Below, in pieces: positions 41,557-41,655 of a stretch of DNA of 41,655 nucleotides (its first letter is position 1; every line of letters starts with the position of its first letter). Position numbers and translations under genes: made by a program. The stretch lies in the NCBI GenBank assembly GCA_900766195.1, contig CAAFUN010000044.1:1-41655 (forward strand), given 5' to 3'. The notes below the pieces were generated by a model. It did no database searches. It worked only from the letters and a program-made list of their open reading frames with translations, and was not told the origin of the DNA. The DNA is from an uncultured Bacteroides sp. Its GTDB lineage: Bacteria > Bacteroidota > Bacteroidia > Bacteroidales > Bacteroidaceae.

Positions 41557-41655
41557 AAGAAAAAAGCTATTTATGCTTTTTCTTAGTGGAAATATAGGTA
41601 AGAATGCGCGTCATTATAGTCAATTTGAGAGACAAATCTTAAAATCGTACTTAAT

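Overview
The window looks like chromosomal DNA of a gut Bacteroides (Bacteroidales). The evidence is AT-rich spacers, many -7 boxes of the form TAnnTTTG, a SusC/SusD pair, an LL-diaminopimelate aminotransferase route to lysine/peptidoglycan, a hybrid-two-component-like AraC protein, an ECF sigma/anti-sigma pair with an outer-membrane barrel domain, and several families largely confined to Bacteroidetes. No phage, transposase, integrase or CRISPR array was seen. The species was not determined.

Layout. 1-1291 (minus): ammonium uptake cluster (TorF-like porin, PII protein, start of an AmtB-like transporter). 1474-3604 (minus): dapF-dapL. 3952-11440: a phosphoester-flavoured scavenging locus. It has a secreted GDPD-family phosphodiesterase (minus), then on the plus strand a secreted protein of unknown family, SusC, SusD and a calcineurin-like phosphoesterase; no glycosidase is present. 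11441-11889: a terminator, then a run of short GC-rich palindromic units. 11890-14493 (minus): rsh-dgkA. 14596-17329: a DUF4301-type protein and purT. 17666-25227: a complete F-type ATP synthase operon in the order beta-epsilon-(I-like)-a-c-b-delta-alpha-gamma, closed by a strong terminator. 25480-30950: housekeeping and small genes (DUF4923, engB, recR, membrane protein, GNAT, YqgE, aminotransferase). 31154-31227: tRNA-Asp, followed by a lone minimal nucleotidyltransferase and a 550-bp gene-free region with a second GC-rich repeat island. 32384-36723: GlxA-type AraC regulator divergent from gapA, then rlmH divergent from a DUF4783 gene plus nadC. 36951-39925: ECF sigma factor, anti-sigma/barrel protein, lipoprotein and secreted protein in one operon. 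39952-41523 (minus): a shortened hybrid two-component protein with no kinase.

How genes work together. The porin/PII/Amt cluster and dapF-dapL handle nitrogen uptake and meso-DAP supply. The SusCD/phosphoesterase genes probably import a phosphorylated substrate. rsh lies upstream of dgkA in one transcription unit. The RSH protein keeps its synthetase signature but appears to have lost several hydrolase residues, so it is probably a RelA-like (p)ppGpp synthetase. The points most worth a second look are the kinase-less hybrid regulator, a 17-bp hairpin between atpF and atpH, the sigma/anti-sigma-barrel operon, the two GC-rich repeat islands and the nucleotidyltransferase-like signatures in the DUF4301 protein.
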